Of a stretch of 21,686 bases of DNA, positions 1-8,067 are shown one piece after another. Made by a program: the position numbers and the translations under genes. The first letter of the stretch is position 1. Every line of letters begins with the position of its first letter. The notes below the pieces were generated by a model, which ran no database searches, was not told where the DNA came from, and saw nothing but the letters and a program-made list of their open reading frames with translations. Location of the stretch: the NCBI GenBank assembly GCA_040905705.1, contig JBBDQZ010000055.1:1-21686 (forward strand), read 5' to 3'. Source of the DNA: JBBDQZ01 sp040905705 (GTDB lineage: Bacteria > Bacteroidota > Rhodothermia > Balneolales > Natronogracilivirgulaceae).

Positions 1-55
1 CGAACCGCCGTACGAGGTTTTGCAGACCTCTGCCTAGCCACTCGGCCATGTCGCC
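1..55 (-). tRNA. tRNA-Cys (GCA), 3' end cut by window edge
   Basis: Read on the minus strand from position 55, the sequence begins GGCGACATGGCCGAGTGGC, a normal acceptor and D-arm. An anticodon stem-loop follows with GCA in the loop (TCTGCAAA), and then a T-arm start (GGCGGTTCG). The anticodon GCA reads Cys codons UGC and UGU. The T-arm end and acceptor 3' strand lie outside the window, so the gene is partial here. It is the last of three tandem minus-strand tRNAs. Confidence 0.93.
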
Positions 56-72
56 ATTACAAACGGCAATTG

Positions 73-146
73 TACGCCCGACAGGACTCGAACCTGTAAC
101 CTACTGCTTAGAAGGCAGTTGCTCTATCCGGTTGAGCTACGGGCGC
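73..146 (-). tRNA. tRNA-Arg (TCT)
   Basis: The minus strand folds as a 74-nt cloverleaf. The acceptor stem pairs GCGCCCG with CGGGCGT and opens with a G-U pair. The anticodon stem pairs ACTGC with GCAGT around the loop CTTCTAA, giving anticodon TCT for AGA and AGG codons. The T-loop is GGTTCGAGTCC. The discriminator base is A and no CCA is encoded after it. The gene lies between tRNA-Cys and tRNA-Pro and was probably co-transcribed with them. Confidence 0.96.
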
Positions 147-226
147 TCTACCGATAACTCAAAAGACCACAGCTCATCCCGCCTTTCCTTTACTGCCGTG
201 AAGGACTGTCTTTTGGTATCCTGATG

Positions 227-300
227 TCGGGGCGACAGGATTTGAACCTGCGACCCTCTGCTCCCAAAGCAGATGCGCTACCGGGCTGCGCTACGCCCCG
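227..300 (-). tRNA. tRNA-Pro (TGG)
   Basis: The minus strand folds as a 74-nt cloverleaf. The acceptor stem pairs CGGGGCG with CGCCCCG; the C1-G72 pair is typical of bacterial tRNA-Pro. The anticodon stem pairs TCTGC with GCAGA around the loop TTTGGGA, giving anticodon TGG for proline CCN codons. The T-loop is GGTTCAAATCC and the discriminator is A. The bases after the discriminator are CAT, so CCA is not encoded. This is the first gene of the minus-strand tRNA cluster. Confidence 0.96.
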
Positions 301-654
301 ATCAAAATCCATCAATCACCGGATAAGCCCAACACTTCTGTACCGGTCAATACGAAGTCAGCGATTACAAAGAACTAATTTACAAAAGAGAAATCATCTG
401 TGACGGAAGCCTTCTGTTGACAAATGCCGGCCAACATTCATTATGGGTACTGCATGTGTTCGCTTGAATCACAAAACATACTGCCTCCATGGCGAAAACA
501 TGATCACATAAGAGGATGGGTAATCCCTGGATGCTCTGTCTGACTTTGTACAGCAAAACATTATAAACAGATGAAATACCATCTTTTACAAAGATCATAA
601 AGGTAAAGGAATTACGTGAGCAAATCAATGTAATTGTATACAAAAAGATTCACA
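301..654. other. 354-base stretch without a convincing gene
   Basis: This lies between the tRNA cluster and the 3' end of the glycosyltransferase gene. It holds the possible tRNA promoter near its left end and the left arm of an inverted repeat at its right end. One 87-codon minus-strand reading frame crosses it (380-643). That frame resembles no family I know, has an odd Cys/Ile/Val-rich composition and no SD sequence, so I do not call it a gene. I see no repeat array, mobile element or RNA gene here. Confidence 0.6.
322..350 (-). promoter_or_regulatory. possible promoter of the tRNA-Pro/Arg/Cys cluster
   Basis: On the minus strand, TTGACC (345-350) is followed by 17 bases and then CTTATC (322-327), ending 22 bases before tRNA-Pro. 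This resembles a sigma70-type -35/-10 pair at normal spacing. It rests on motif reading only. The host's sigma preference is unknown, and chance matches of this quality are common. Confidence 0.28.
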
Positions 655-695
655 TTACTTATAAAAAGTATGAATAAAAGCTTGTGGATCTTTTT
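642..695 (-). terminator. putative terminator overlapping the 3' end of the glycosyltransferase gene
   Basis: Bases 642-654 and 683-695 form an inverted repeat of 13 pairs with one G-U, flanked by A and T runs. Read on the minus strand, the 3' arm ends in CTTTTT. The loop is long (28 nt) but contains its own 5-bp hairpin (656-660 with 666-670). One arm lies within the last codons of the minus-strand glycosyltransferase gene and the other just past its stop. The A/T flanks would allow termination in either direction. The long loop keeps confidence low. Confidence 0.4.
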
Positions 696-1791
696 TCCCC
701 AGGAGATGAACAAGTACCAGGGCATGCAGCAAGCCGGTTCCGTATCCGGTCAATTGAACTATGGAAGCAGGGGGAACAAGTAATGCGGCGGAGATCCTGC
801 CTGATGCACGCAGTCCGTCTGAAAATAATAATAGCAGATAAAAACCAACCGGATACCAGGGCAATCCTGAAATAAATGGTATGGAAAACAATGACAATAG
901 CAAGTAAATCACAAATAATGCAGGTAGCAGATGGACTGTTTTTACTGTGCCGGGGTGCAGTCGATTCAGTACTATTCGTGCCATTCCGGAGTTATAAACC
1001 TGTTTGTAAAATTTTATGAAATCGATACGTCTTTTGTGGTAAACCCATGCTTTTTCCAGCAATCGGGAGTGGTAGCCGGCTTTCATCAATCTCATGCTTA
1101 GATCCAGATCTTCACCGAAACGCAGCGAGGAAAATCCACCGACGGATTCAAATGCTTCCTTTCGCACTCCCATATTGAAACTGCGGGGATAATAACGATC
1201 CAGCTGACGACGCCCCCCCCGGATGCCTCCGGTCGTATAGAAAGAAGTCATTGCATAGTCGATAGCCATCTGAGTGCTGGTGAATTGGTCCGATGAGCGA
1301 TCGGGACCACCGAAAACATCAAAATAGCCATTACGGCTATCCAAAACATTTTGTTTTTGTTTGGGGATATTATAATTAAGTGCATCTGAAACAGTTTCAA
1401 AATACCCATCGGGGATAATACAGTCGGAATCAAAAAAAATCAGCCAGTCCCCATGCGCTGATCTGGCACCGTTATTCCGGGCTGTGCCAGGTCCGGCGTT
1501 ATTCTGATATATATACTTGAGATCCAGGCGGTTATTATATCGGGAGCAAACTTCTTTGGAACTGATCTCGGATCCGTCTTCGACTACAATCACTTCGAAG
1601 TCTGGTCCTGTGTCCGGTTTTTTCAAGCCGGATTGATTTTCTGAACCTGCCGGTCGTTCATGTACAGTATTATTTCCGGACGGATGTTTCGATGATGGCT
1701 GGTTGATCGTATTCAGAAGACTTTCAAGAAGCTCATTCAATTCTTCAGGACGATTGTAAACAGGAATGATTATGGAAAAAAAAGTAGTCAT
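655..1791 (-). CDS. family 2 glycosyltransferase with C-terminal membrane segments
   Basis: This is a predicted inverting GT-A glycosyltransferase that transfers a sugar from a nucleotide-activated donor; the acceptor is unknown, with cell-surface polysaccharide or glycolipid most likely. From the ATG at 1791 it has 378 residues. The GT2 start FSIIIPVYNRPEEL is at about residue 5, VIVVEDGS at 67-74, the donor and metal-binding DSD at 121-123 (after GDWLIFF), and FGEDLDLSMRLMKAGY at 225-240, which holds the probable catalytic-base ED motif. Residues about 288-365 contain two or three hydrophobic segments. The frame opens at a GTG at 1830, but the GT2 fold begins right after the ATG at 1791, so I prefer that start. 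Residues about 31-64 are a Ser/Pro/Asn/Gly-rich insert before the second beta strand, where most relatives have a short turn. It stands alone, divergent from the secreted protein at 2043. Confidence 0.85.
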   Translation of the reverse strand: MTTFFSIIIPVYNRPEELNELLESLLNTINQPSSKHPSGNNTVHERPAGSENQSGLKKPDTGPDFEVIVVEDGSEISSKEVCSRYNNRLDLKYIYQNNAGPGTARNNGARSAHGDWLIFFDSDCIIPDGYFETVSDALNYNIPKQKQNVLDSRNGYFDVFGGPDRSSDQFTSTQMAIDYAMTSFYTTGGIRGGRRQLDRYYPRSFNMGVRKEAFESVGGFSSLRFGEDLDLSMRLMKAGYHSRLLEKAWVYHKRRIDFIKFYKQVYNSGMARIVLNRLHPGTVKTVHLLPALFVIYLLLSLFSIPFISGLPWYPVGFYLLLLFSDGLRASGRISAALLVPPASIVQLTGYGTGLLHALVLVHLLGKKDPQAFIHTFYK

Positions 1792-1830
1792 TATGGTCAT
1801 ATTGGCGGTACTACCAACAACAGTAAACAC

Positions 1831-2042
1831 CTGAAGGTAAGCAAATCAATCAATGAATTGCTTGTCCGTCTTTTCCTCTCTATTATTTATAGACATATAT
1901 CCCCTAATTGTTTAATCTTTTAATCAAATATATTACTCATTATATCCGTAAAACGTCCATGTACTTTTTCCCGGATACACAAGCGCATGATTAAATCCAT
2001 GGATACTCAATGTGTCCTTATGAATCAGCAAATTTAAAATAC
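1831..2042. promoter_or_regulatory. AT-rich divergent intergenic region with a possible plus-strand promoter
   Basis: This AT-rich region separates the minus-strand glycosyltransferase from the plus-strand secreted protein, so promoters for both should lie here. On the plus strand, TTGTTT (1908-1913), 17 bases and TATTAC (1931-1936) form a weak sigma70-like pair about 100 bases before the ATG at 2043. In DNA this AT-rich such a match may be accidental. No operator or RNA element was recognised. Confidence 0.22.
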
Positions 2043-3206
2043 ATGAAACGATTTTTTTATTTATTTCTGACAGTTGTATTGTATTTGACAGGATCTGCGG
2101 TCGTTATTTCAAGTGCACAAGAGATTTCATTTTCCTACACAACAGGTACAGGAAATTTTGAAGCCGATCGTTTTCGAACCGACATTTTTTTTAATGAACA
2201 TCCGGATAAAAGCATTCGGATTCGAAATCAGGAACTGGTATTTGCCGATGGTCATGGCATGCTTTCCGGTTATCATCAAGTTTCACTTAGTGAAGACCGG
2301 TCATATGTCGGAGCACTTTTTTTGCGAAATGGTTATGTAACAGCCGAAATTTACCGTTCCGATGGCACACTTTTGCATCGTATAAATGAGCTTGCTGAAT
2401 ATGATTCAGCTGATTCTTCGGTGAAAATCTATATGTTGAACAATGGAAGTTTCATCTATCGGGACAATATTGCCGGTTTCAGCTATTACGACGAACTCGG
2501 TGAACAGGTATTTCAAGTATATAATAGTTATGGCAGTCCTGATGGAGAGGCTATTTCCGAAGCAGTTATGACTTCATTCGGTCGAACACTGATTCTGTAC
2601 AATCCCAAAATTTACCATGGCAACGACATAAACTCCCGTATCCAGGAGGTTACCCCGGAAGGGGAAATCCGTACCATTGCAAGCTTTGCCAATGAAAGTA
2701 TCCAATCGGTCAAAGTGCATCCTGCAGGGAGGTTATGGATAGTACATACGATCGATGAAGAAAGTGGCAATCATCTGGCAAGGGTAATCACTTACCGGGG
2801 GGATGTACTGACAGAGATTGATTATGAAAATACCGAGGTGCTGGAATTAGTATTGAGTTCCTGTGCACGGTATGTGACAGCACGGGCTTCGGGTAGAGTA
2901 ATGGTGCACTTTACGAATACAGGCGAACGTATGGGAAGTGCCAGTTTTCGAGAGCGCGTTTTGGCAGCTTCCTATATGCCTGATGAAATCCTTGCTGTTG
3001 TTACCGGGCGTGAATCTGAAAATCTTAAAATTACTGAACTTAGGGCACATATGATCAATATTGATCAACGAAAAGTAATCCGTGAAGAGAGCTCTCTGCA
3101 AACAAACGGCTCAGTTTATTTCCCGCTTGTTTTGGAATATCAGGAAAAAGGCAAGTACAAGTTGCACGGGGTCACTCGCGAGATCATGATTCAGCATACG
3201 TTGTGA
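2043..3206 (+). CDS. secreted protein of unknown function, probably beta-propeller-like
   Basis: I do not recognise the family. From the ATG at 2043 the protein has 387 residues and starts MKRFFYLFLTVVLYLTG, a Sec-type signal peptide with two positive residues and a hydrophobic core. Cleavage probably falls near the Ala in VISSAQE, so the product is likely periplasmic or surface-exposed. The frame is open 11 codons further upstream (2010), but that start would bury the signal peptide. The mature part is rich in short beta-strand patterns that recur about every 40-50 residues, such as SYVGALFLRNGYVTAEIYRSDGTLL, which is shortened here to its ends SYVGAL and YRSDGTLL. Others are VTPEGEIRTI, SVKVHPAGRLWIV and FTNTGERMG. 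These fit a beta-propeller or WD40-like fold. No catalytic motif or lipobox is visible. It stands alone, convergent with clpC. The propeller assignment is inference. Confidence 0.72.
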   Translation: MKRFFYLFLTVVLYLTGSAVVISSAQEISFSYTTGTGNFEADRFRTDIFFNEHPDKSIRIRNQELVFADGHGMLSGYHQVSLSEDRSYVGALFLRNGYVTAEIYRSDGTLLHRINELAEYDSADSSVKIYMLNNGSFIYRDNIAGFSYYDELGEQVFQVYNSYGSPDGEAISEAVMTSFGRTLILYNPKIYHGNDINSRIQEVTPEGEIRTIASFANESIQSVKVHPAGRLWIVHTIDEESGNHLARVITYRGDVLTEIDYENTEVLELVLSSCARYVTARASGRVMVHFTNTGERMGSASFRERVLAASYMPDEILAVVTGRESENLKITELRAHMINIDQRKVIREESSLQTNGSVYFPLVLEYQEKGKYKLHGVTREIMIQHTL

Positions 3207-3320
3207 TTTACAGTGACTTTTATGGTAGTCGTTGCAAAAATCACCTTCACGATAACATTCCTGAATCAGTGCTTACTCACCGGGCTTTGCAAACAGAATG
3301 AGCAGGCGATCGAAAATCGA

Positions 3321-5936
3321 TTAGTTGTTCTGTGCAATATTTTGGGATGAATTTCCATCGTTTCCGTTCCCGTTCATTCCGGATGGATTGGTCTTGCCGG
3401 AAGATGGTTTTGTTACAGGCTTCTCCGTCTTATCGGGTACTTTCCATTCGAAGGCCAGCCCGTCACGGGTTTTATTCATTTTGATGTGGATTATGGAATC
3501 GTGCACTTTATCGGCACCCAGAATCTCTTCAGCCAGTGGATCTTCGATATACTTTTGAATGGCACGTTTGAGAGGTCGGGCACCAAATTTCTGATCAAAT
3601 CCCTTTTCGCTGAGAAATTCCTTCGCTCCCTTTGTGATATCGATTTTATATCCGAGGTTTTCAATTCTGATAAACAGCTCTTCTGACATATTGTCGATAA
3701 TCTTAAAGACATCTTTTCTGTCAAGTGGCCTGAACACGATCACATCATCTACCCGATTCAGAAACTCCGGATTGAAGACTTTATTCAACGCATCCTGGAT
3801 AGTTGATTTCATCTTGGCATAATCAAAAGTGGCTTCATTTTCAGCAAAACCTATACCGCGGCCAAGGTTTTTAATATCTCTTGCTCCGATGTTGGAAGTC
3901 ATGATGATGATCGTGTTTCGGAAGTCGACTTTCCGCCCCAGGCTGTCGGTAAGAATTCCATCGTCCAACACCTGAAGCAACAAATTAAATACATCCGGGT
4001 GAGCCTTTTCGATCTCATCCAACAGAACAACACTGTAGGGTTTGCGTCGAACTTTTTCTGTTAAAATTCCACCCTCTTCATAACCTACATATCCTGGTGG
4101 TGCACCAACCAGTCGTGAGACAGAAAATTTCTCCATGTATTCACTCATGTCAATACGGACAAGCGAATCGATGGTATCAAAGAGGTATCTGGCCATCACT
4201 TTTGCCAGCTCGGTTTTTCCGACTCCAGTAGGCCCGAGAAAGATAAATGATCCGATCGGACGGGAAGGATCTTTAAGCCCGGCACGTGTTCGCTGGATCG
4301 CTTTGCTCAATTTTGAAATGGCTTCTTCCTGACCGAGCACATTCCGGGATAATTCCTGCTTCATATTCAATAGCTTCAGTCCCTCGCTTTGTGCTATTTT
4401 GTTGACAGGAATGCCCGTCATCATGGCAACGACGGTAGCGACATCATCTTCGTTGACATTATAAACTATTTTTTCACACTCTTTCTCCCATTCACTCTGC
4501 TCGTGTTCAAGTTCTTCGATCAACCGCTTTTCGTTGTCGCGAAGACGGGCAGCTTCTTCGAACCGTTGCTTTTTGACCATATTGTTTTTCTCAACGCTGG
4601 TCATTTCGATCTCTTCTTCCAGTTTTATAATATGTGCGGGAACGGTAATATTCGAAAGATGTACCCGTGCGCCGGCTTCATCAAGCGCATCGATTGCTTT
4701 ATCGGGAAGAAACCGGTCGGTGATGTAGCGGTCGGTCATGGTTACGCACGCCTGAATTGCCTCATCGGAATATTGTACACTATGGTGTTTCTCGTATTTT
4801 TCCTTGATCTGATTCAAAATGGTGATGGTTTGTTCCGGAGAAGTGGAGTCTACCATGATTTTCTGAAAGCGGCGTTCGAGTGCCCCGTCTTTTTCAATAT
4901 ATTGCCGGTATTCATTGAGGGTGGTTGCCCCGATGGCCTGCACTTCTCCACGAGCCAGCGCCGGTTTGAGCATGTTGGACGCGTCCAGTGATCCGCTTGC
5001 TCCACCTGCTCCCACAATAGTGTGTAATTCGTCAATAAAAAGGATAATGTCCGGTGTTTTTTCCAATTCGTTCATAACTGCTTTCATGCGCTCCTCGAAT
5101 TGGCCTCGATATTTCGTTCCGGCAACCAGTGCCGCCAGATCCAGTGCGATTACCCGCTTATCGTACAAAACCCTTGAAACCTTCCGTTTCACTATACGAA
5201 GAGCAAGCCCTTCAGCAATTGCCGTTTTTCCAACACCGGGTTCACCGATGAGTACCGGATTATTCTTCTTTCTCCGGCTGAGAACCTGGGCGACCCGTTC
5301 AATTTCCTTTTCACGTCCTACAATCGGATCGAGTTTGTCTTCTTCGGCCAGTTTGGTGAGATCCCGGCCGAAATTGTCGAGTACAGGTGTTTTGGTCTTT
5401 TCCATTTTTCGTTCCCTTGAGCTGCCTGATGATGATTTTGGATTACGTGAAGAAGGAGCTTCACTGGCACTGGTTTGCTGCACGTCAGACTTGGGTGCCT
5501 GCCCCGATACGATCAGGTCCAAATCCTCTCTTACGGCATCATATGTTATATTAAACTGCTGGAGAATTTGGGCGGCGATATTCTCGTCATCCCGAAGTAA
5601 AGACAACAGAAGATGTTCCGTACCGATAGTATCGCTTTTGTATAGCTTGGCTTCAAGGTATGTAATCCGGAGTACTTTCTCTGCCTGTTTGGTAAGCGGG
5701 ATATTCCCTACGGTCACGGTTGCTCCTGTACCGCGCACGGTCTCTTCAATAGTCTTCTTCAGCTTGTAAAGATCGCATCGAAGATTCTTGAGTATCTTGA
5801 CAGCAACACCATCACCAAGTCGTAAAATACCAAGGATCAGATGCTCGGTTCCAATATAATCATGCCCCAACCGTAAAGCCTCCTCACGGCTGAATTGAAT
5901 TACATCGCGTACTCTGTTCGAAAAATTGCCTTCCAT
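3321..5936 (-). CDS. clpC: ATP-dependent Clp protease ATP-binding subunit ClpC
   Basis: ClpC is an AAA+ unfoldase that threads substrates into ClpP in the cytosol. At 871 residues it is slightly longer than typical ClpC (about 810-850). Two N-terminal Clp repeats (about 5-75 and 80-145) are followed by a Ser-rich linker. The first AAA+ module has Walker A GEPGVGKT (231-238), Walker B ILFIDE (298-303) and the arginine finger in ALERRFQ (352-358). A UVR-type motif sits in the middle domain (about 448-472). The second module has Walker A GPTGVGKT (568-575), VVLLDEIEKAH (636-646) and sensor 2 GARPLKR (785-791). The IGF tripeptide at 695-697 is the ClpP-docking loop. The extra length is a Lys/Pro/Asn/Gly-rich tail after residue 833. 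It lies 188 bases downstream of gpmI on the same strand and has no clear SD. I saw no CtsR or CIRCE operator upstream. Confidence 0.96.
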   Translation of the reverse strand: MEGNFSNRVRDVIQFSREEALRLGHDYIGTEHLILGILRLGDGVAVKILKNLRCDLYKLKKTIEETVRGTGATVTVGNIPLTKQAEKVLRITYLEAKLYKSDTIGTEHLLLSLLRDDENIAAQILQQFNITYDAVREDLDLIVSGQAPKSDVQQTSASEAPSSRNPKSSSGSSRERKMEKTKTPVLDNFGRDLTKLAEEDKLDPIVGREKEIERVAQVLSRRKKNNPVLIGEPGVGKTAIAEGLALRIVKRKVSRVLYDKRVIALDLAALVAGTKYRGQFEERMKAVMNELEKTPDIILFIDELHTIVGAGGASGSLDASNMLKPALARGEVQAIGATTLNEYRQYIEKDGALERRFQKIMVDSTSPEQTITILNQIKEKYEKHHSVQYSDEAIQACVTMTDRYITDRFLPDKAIDALDEAGARVHLSNITVPAHIIKLEEEIEMTSVEKNNMVKKQRFEEAARLRDNEKRLIEELEHEQSEWEKECEKIVYNVNEDDVATVVAMMTGIPVNKIAQSEGLKLLNMKQELSRNVLGQEEAISKLSKAIQRTRAGLKDPSRPIGSFIFLGPTGVGKTELAKVMARYLFDTIDSLVRIDMSEYMEKFSVSRLVGAPPGYVGYEEGGILTEKVRRKPYSVVLLDEIEKAHPDVFNLLLQVLDDGILTDSLGRKVDFRNTIIIMTSNIGARDIKNLGRGIGFAENEATFDYAKMKSTIQDALNKVFNPEFLNRVDDVIVFRPLDRKDVFKIIDNMSEELFIRIENLGYKIDITKGAKEFLSEKGFDQKFGARPLKRAIQKYIEDPLAEEILGADKVHDSIIHIKMNKTRDGLAFEWKVPDKTEKPVTKPSSGKTNPSGMNGNGNDGNSSQNIAQNN

Positions 5937-6124
5937 ACAAGTTCAAAATCTCGGATATCAATTGTGCTGTATACCTATACGACTACGTCTTTCATAACCG
6001 TATTGGTCTTGCAAGCGTTCGAAACAAGTAACGAATGTAGCTCCGGCTTAGTGCAAATGCAAGTAGTGGTTACAGCTTTATTTCCGATTTAACTGTAGCA
6101 ATAATGAGCCTGGAAGAACGGTGA

Positions 6125-7636
6125 TCAGAATAACGCCTTGCCTGTCATCTCTTTCGGTTGACGAATACCCATGAGTTTGAGCAAAGAAGGGGCTACGTCT
6201 GCCAATATGCCATTTTCAGGGTTCACGGCTTCCGGTGCGTTGACCACAATAAAAGGTACATCAGACATGGTGTGTGCAGTGTGTGGCCTGCCGTCATCCT
6301 CTTTCATCTTGTCGGCATTCCCATGGTCGGCAATGATAATGATCTTGTAGTCATTCTCTTTTGCTGTATGGATGACTCTCTTCAGACATTTGTCTACGGT
6401 TTCGACAGCCTTGACGGTGGCGTCAAAATTTCCGGTGTGACCAACCATATCGGGATTGGCATAGTTCAGAATGATCAGGTCATAGCCATTATTATGAATT
6501 TTTTTCAGAAGTACTTCAGTCAGTTCCCGGGCACTCATTTCGGGTTGATGATCATAGGTAGGTACTTTCGGGCTCTGAATCATTTCACGGTCTTCACCGG
6601 GGTTTGCTTCTTCTACACCACCATTGAAAAAATAGGTGACATGTGGATATTTTTCTGTTTCAGCAATTCGAAGCTGACGCAATCCTTCCCGGGCTATAAC
6701 TTCTCCCAGTGTATTTTTCAGGGATAGGGGGGGATAGGCTATATGTATATTAGTATAACGTTTGTCATATTGTGTGAAACAGACGAAATGAAGATGGAGA
6801 TCCTTTTCAACTGGGAAATCGTCGAATTCGGCTTGTGTCAGGGACATGGTAATTTGCCGGGCACGATCACCGCGAATGTTATAAAAGATTACCGGATCAT
6901 TTTTATTAATCCGTGACGAAGGGTCTTCATCAATCAGGATAGGTTTGATAAATTCATCGGTGATTTCATCTTTGTAGGAAGCCTCAACCGCTTCTACGGG
7001 ATCGGAAAAGATGTTGCCCTTTCCCCTTACCAGCAGGTCGTAAGCAAGTTGCGTACGCTCCCAGCGACGGTCCCGGTCCATGGCATAATAACGGCCTATG
7101 ATCGAAGCCAGCGATCCGGTACCAATCTTTGAAGACTGCTTCTGAAATTCACGTATATAATCCACACCGCCATGGGGAGAAGTGTCGCGTCCATCCATAA
7201 ACGCATGGACATAAACTTTCTTAATACCTTGTTCCTTCAAAAATTCAAGCAGGGCAAAAGCATGATTGTTATGACTGTGGACTCCGCCGTCCGAAAAAAG
7301 ACCCATAATATGTATTTTCCCGGTTTTCCTGGCATGTTCAGCGGCGGCTAATAAAGTTTTGTTTTTAGCGAAGCCTTGACTGCGGATATCTTTATTGACC
7401 CGGGTCAATTCCTGCCAGACAATTCGGCCTGCACCAATGTTGAGGTGCCCTACCTCCGAGTTTCCGAATTGACCGGATGGCAGCCCGACATCCTCGCCGG
7501 AAGCACAGAGCTTCGAGTTCGGACAGTTTTCAAACAGAGAGTTTATAAAAGGGGTTTTGGCGTGTGCTATAGCGCTGACCGACGAGTTTTCGGTCAAACC
7601 GTATCCGTCCAGAATTGCAAGTAAGGCTTTGGCCAT
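6125..7636 (-). CDS. gpmI: 2,3-bisphosphoglycerate-independent phosphoglycerate mutase
   Basis: This enzyme interconverts 3- and 2-phosphoglycerate in glycolysis and gluconeogenesis by a metal-dependent phosphoserine mechanism. The 503-residue length matches the family (about 510). The metal site begins at LLAILDGYG (Asp10). The nucleophile is Ser60 in GQFGNSEVGHLNIGAGR. Further signatures are HAFMDGRDTSPHGG, the RYYAMDRDRRWER loop that binds substrate phosphate, NYANPDMVGHTG, IIIADHGNADKM and RPHTAHTMSDVP, which supply the remaining Asp and His metal ligands. All key residues are present. It starts 12 bases after the rpsT stop on the same strand, so the two are probably co-transcribed. Instead of an SD, the bases just upstream of the ATG are pyrimidine-rich (CTCCTCTCCT). 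Confidence 0.97.
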   Translation of the reverse strand: MAKALLAILDGYGLTENSSVSAIAHAKTPFINSLFENCPNSKLCASGEDVGLPSGQFGNSEVGHLNIGAGRIVWQELTRVNKDIRSQGFAKNKTLLAAAEHARKTGKIHIMGLFSDGGVHSHNNHAFALLEFLKEQGIKKVYVHAFMDGRDTSPHGGVDYIREFQKQSSKIGTGSLASIIGRYYAMDRDRRWERTQLAYDLLVRGKGNIFSDPVEAVEASYKDEITDEFIKPILIDEDPSSRINKNDPVIFYNIRGDRARQITMSLTQAEFDDFPVEKDLHLHFVCFTQYDKRYTNIHIAYPPLSLKNTLGEVIAREGLRQLRIAETEKYPHVTYFFNGGVEEANPGEDREMIQSPKVPTYDHQPEMSARELTEVLLKKIHNNGYDLIILNYANPDMVGHTGNFDATVKAVETVDKCLKRVIHTAKENDYKIIIIADHGNADKMKEDDGRPHTAHTMSDVPFIVVNAPEAVNPENGILADVAPSLLKLMGIRQPKEMTGKALF

Positions 7637-7648
7637 AGGAGAGGAGCG

Positions 7649-7900
7649 TCAAAGACTGTTTACGTGTTTTACCAGTCGAGATTTTTTATTGGCCGCTGTG
7701 TTTTTATGTACCCGACCTTTGCAAGTCAATCGATCAATGAAGGATACGGCATCGTTAAGCAGAGGCTGGGCCTGTTCCTTATCTTTGGATTCCAGAACCT
7801 TGCGCGCCAGAGTTCGCATTTGAGAACGTTGCTGACGATTGGCCAAACGTCTTTTGACCGACTGACGCACCCGTTTTGCGGCTGATTTGTGTTGAGGCAT
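7649..7900 (-). CDS. rpsT: 30S ribosomal protein S20
   Basis: S20 binds 16S rRNA near the bottom of the 30S body early in assembly. The 83 residues match the family length. The protein starts MPQHKSAAKRVRQSVKRRLANR, abbreviated here as MPQHKSAAKRVRQ followed by KRRLANR, a very basic helix typical of S20. It ends with the conserved KGRVHKNTAANKKSRLVKHV region. It is the first gene of the minus-strand run rpsT-gpmI. Divergent from cmk, it has an AT-rich 167-base region upstream that should hold its promoter. No SD is visible. S20 is autoregulated in enterobacteria, but nothing in this leader allows that claim here. Confidence 0.96.
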   Translation of the reverse strand: MPQHKSAAKRVRQSVKRRLANRQQRSQMRTLARKVLESKDKEQAQPLLNDAVSFIDRLTCKGRVHKNTAANKKSRLVKHVNSL

Positions 7901-7995
7901 ATCGGATTAACTGGTTTCTTTATTCGAATAATGTGCAAAACAAAAATTGTATAAGGCTCAAAGTTATGATTATGACACGCTATTTACAAGATTTT

Positions 7996-8027
7996 TTTGC
8001 AATAAAATCATATAACACATAACTTGC
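7996..8027 (+). promoter_or_regulatory. possible Bacteroidota-type promoter of cmk
   Basis: TTTG (7996-7999) is followed by 20 bases and TAACTTGC (8020-8027). This partly matches the Bacteroidota -33/-7 pattern TTTG and TAnnTTTG at the expected spacing. It lies about 40 bases before the cmk start, between divergent rpsT and cmk. Only part of the -7 box matches, so this is a weak call. Confidence 0.25.
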
Positions 8028-8067
8028 CAAACTTTCTACAGTAGTGTCAGCAAAACGGAACAAATAG

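Noticed and set aside
380..643. 87-codon minus-strand frame between the tRNAs and the glycosyltransferase
   Set aside because: No family resemblance, odd composition with scattered Cys, and no SD or operon context. It is likely a chance open frame.
4389..4991. 200-codon plus-strand frame opposite clpC
   Set aside because: A second antisense shadow of clpC with no recognisable domain.
4915..5769. 284-codon plus-strand frame opposite clpC
   Set aside because: It is antisense to the well-supported clpC gene. Its Ser/Arg-rich, low-complexity translation is what the reverse strand of such a gene gives.
5937..6124. Search for CtsR or CIRCE heat-shock operators upstream of clpC
   Set aside because: No GGTCAAA-type tandem repeat or CIRCE inverted repeat is visible, so no regulator is claimed.
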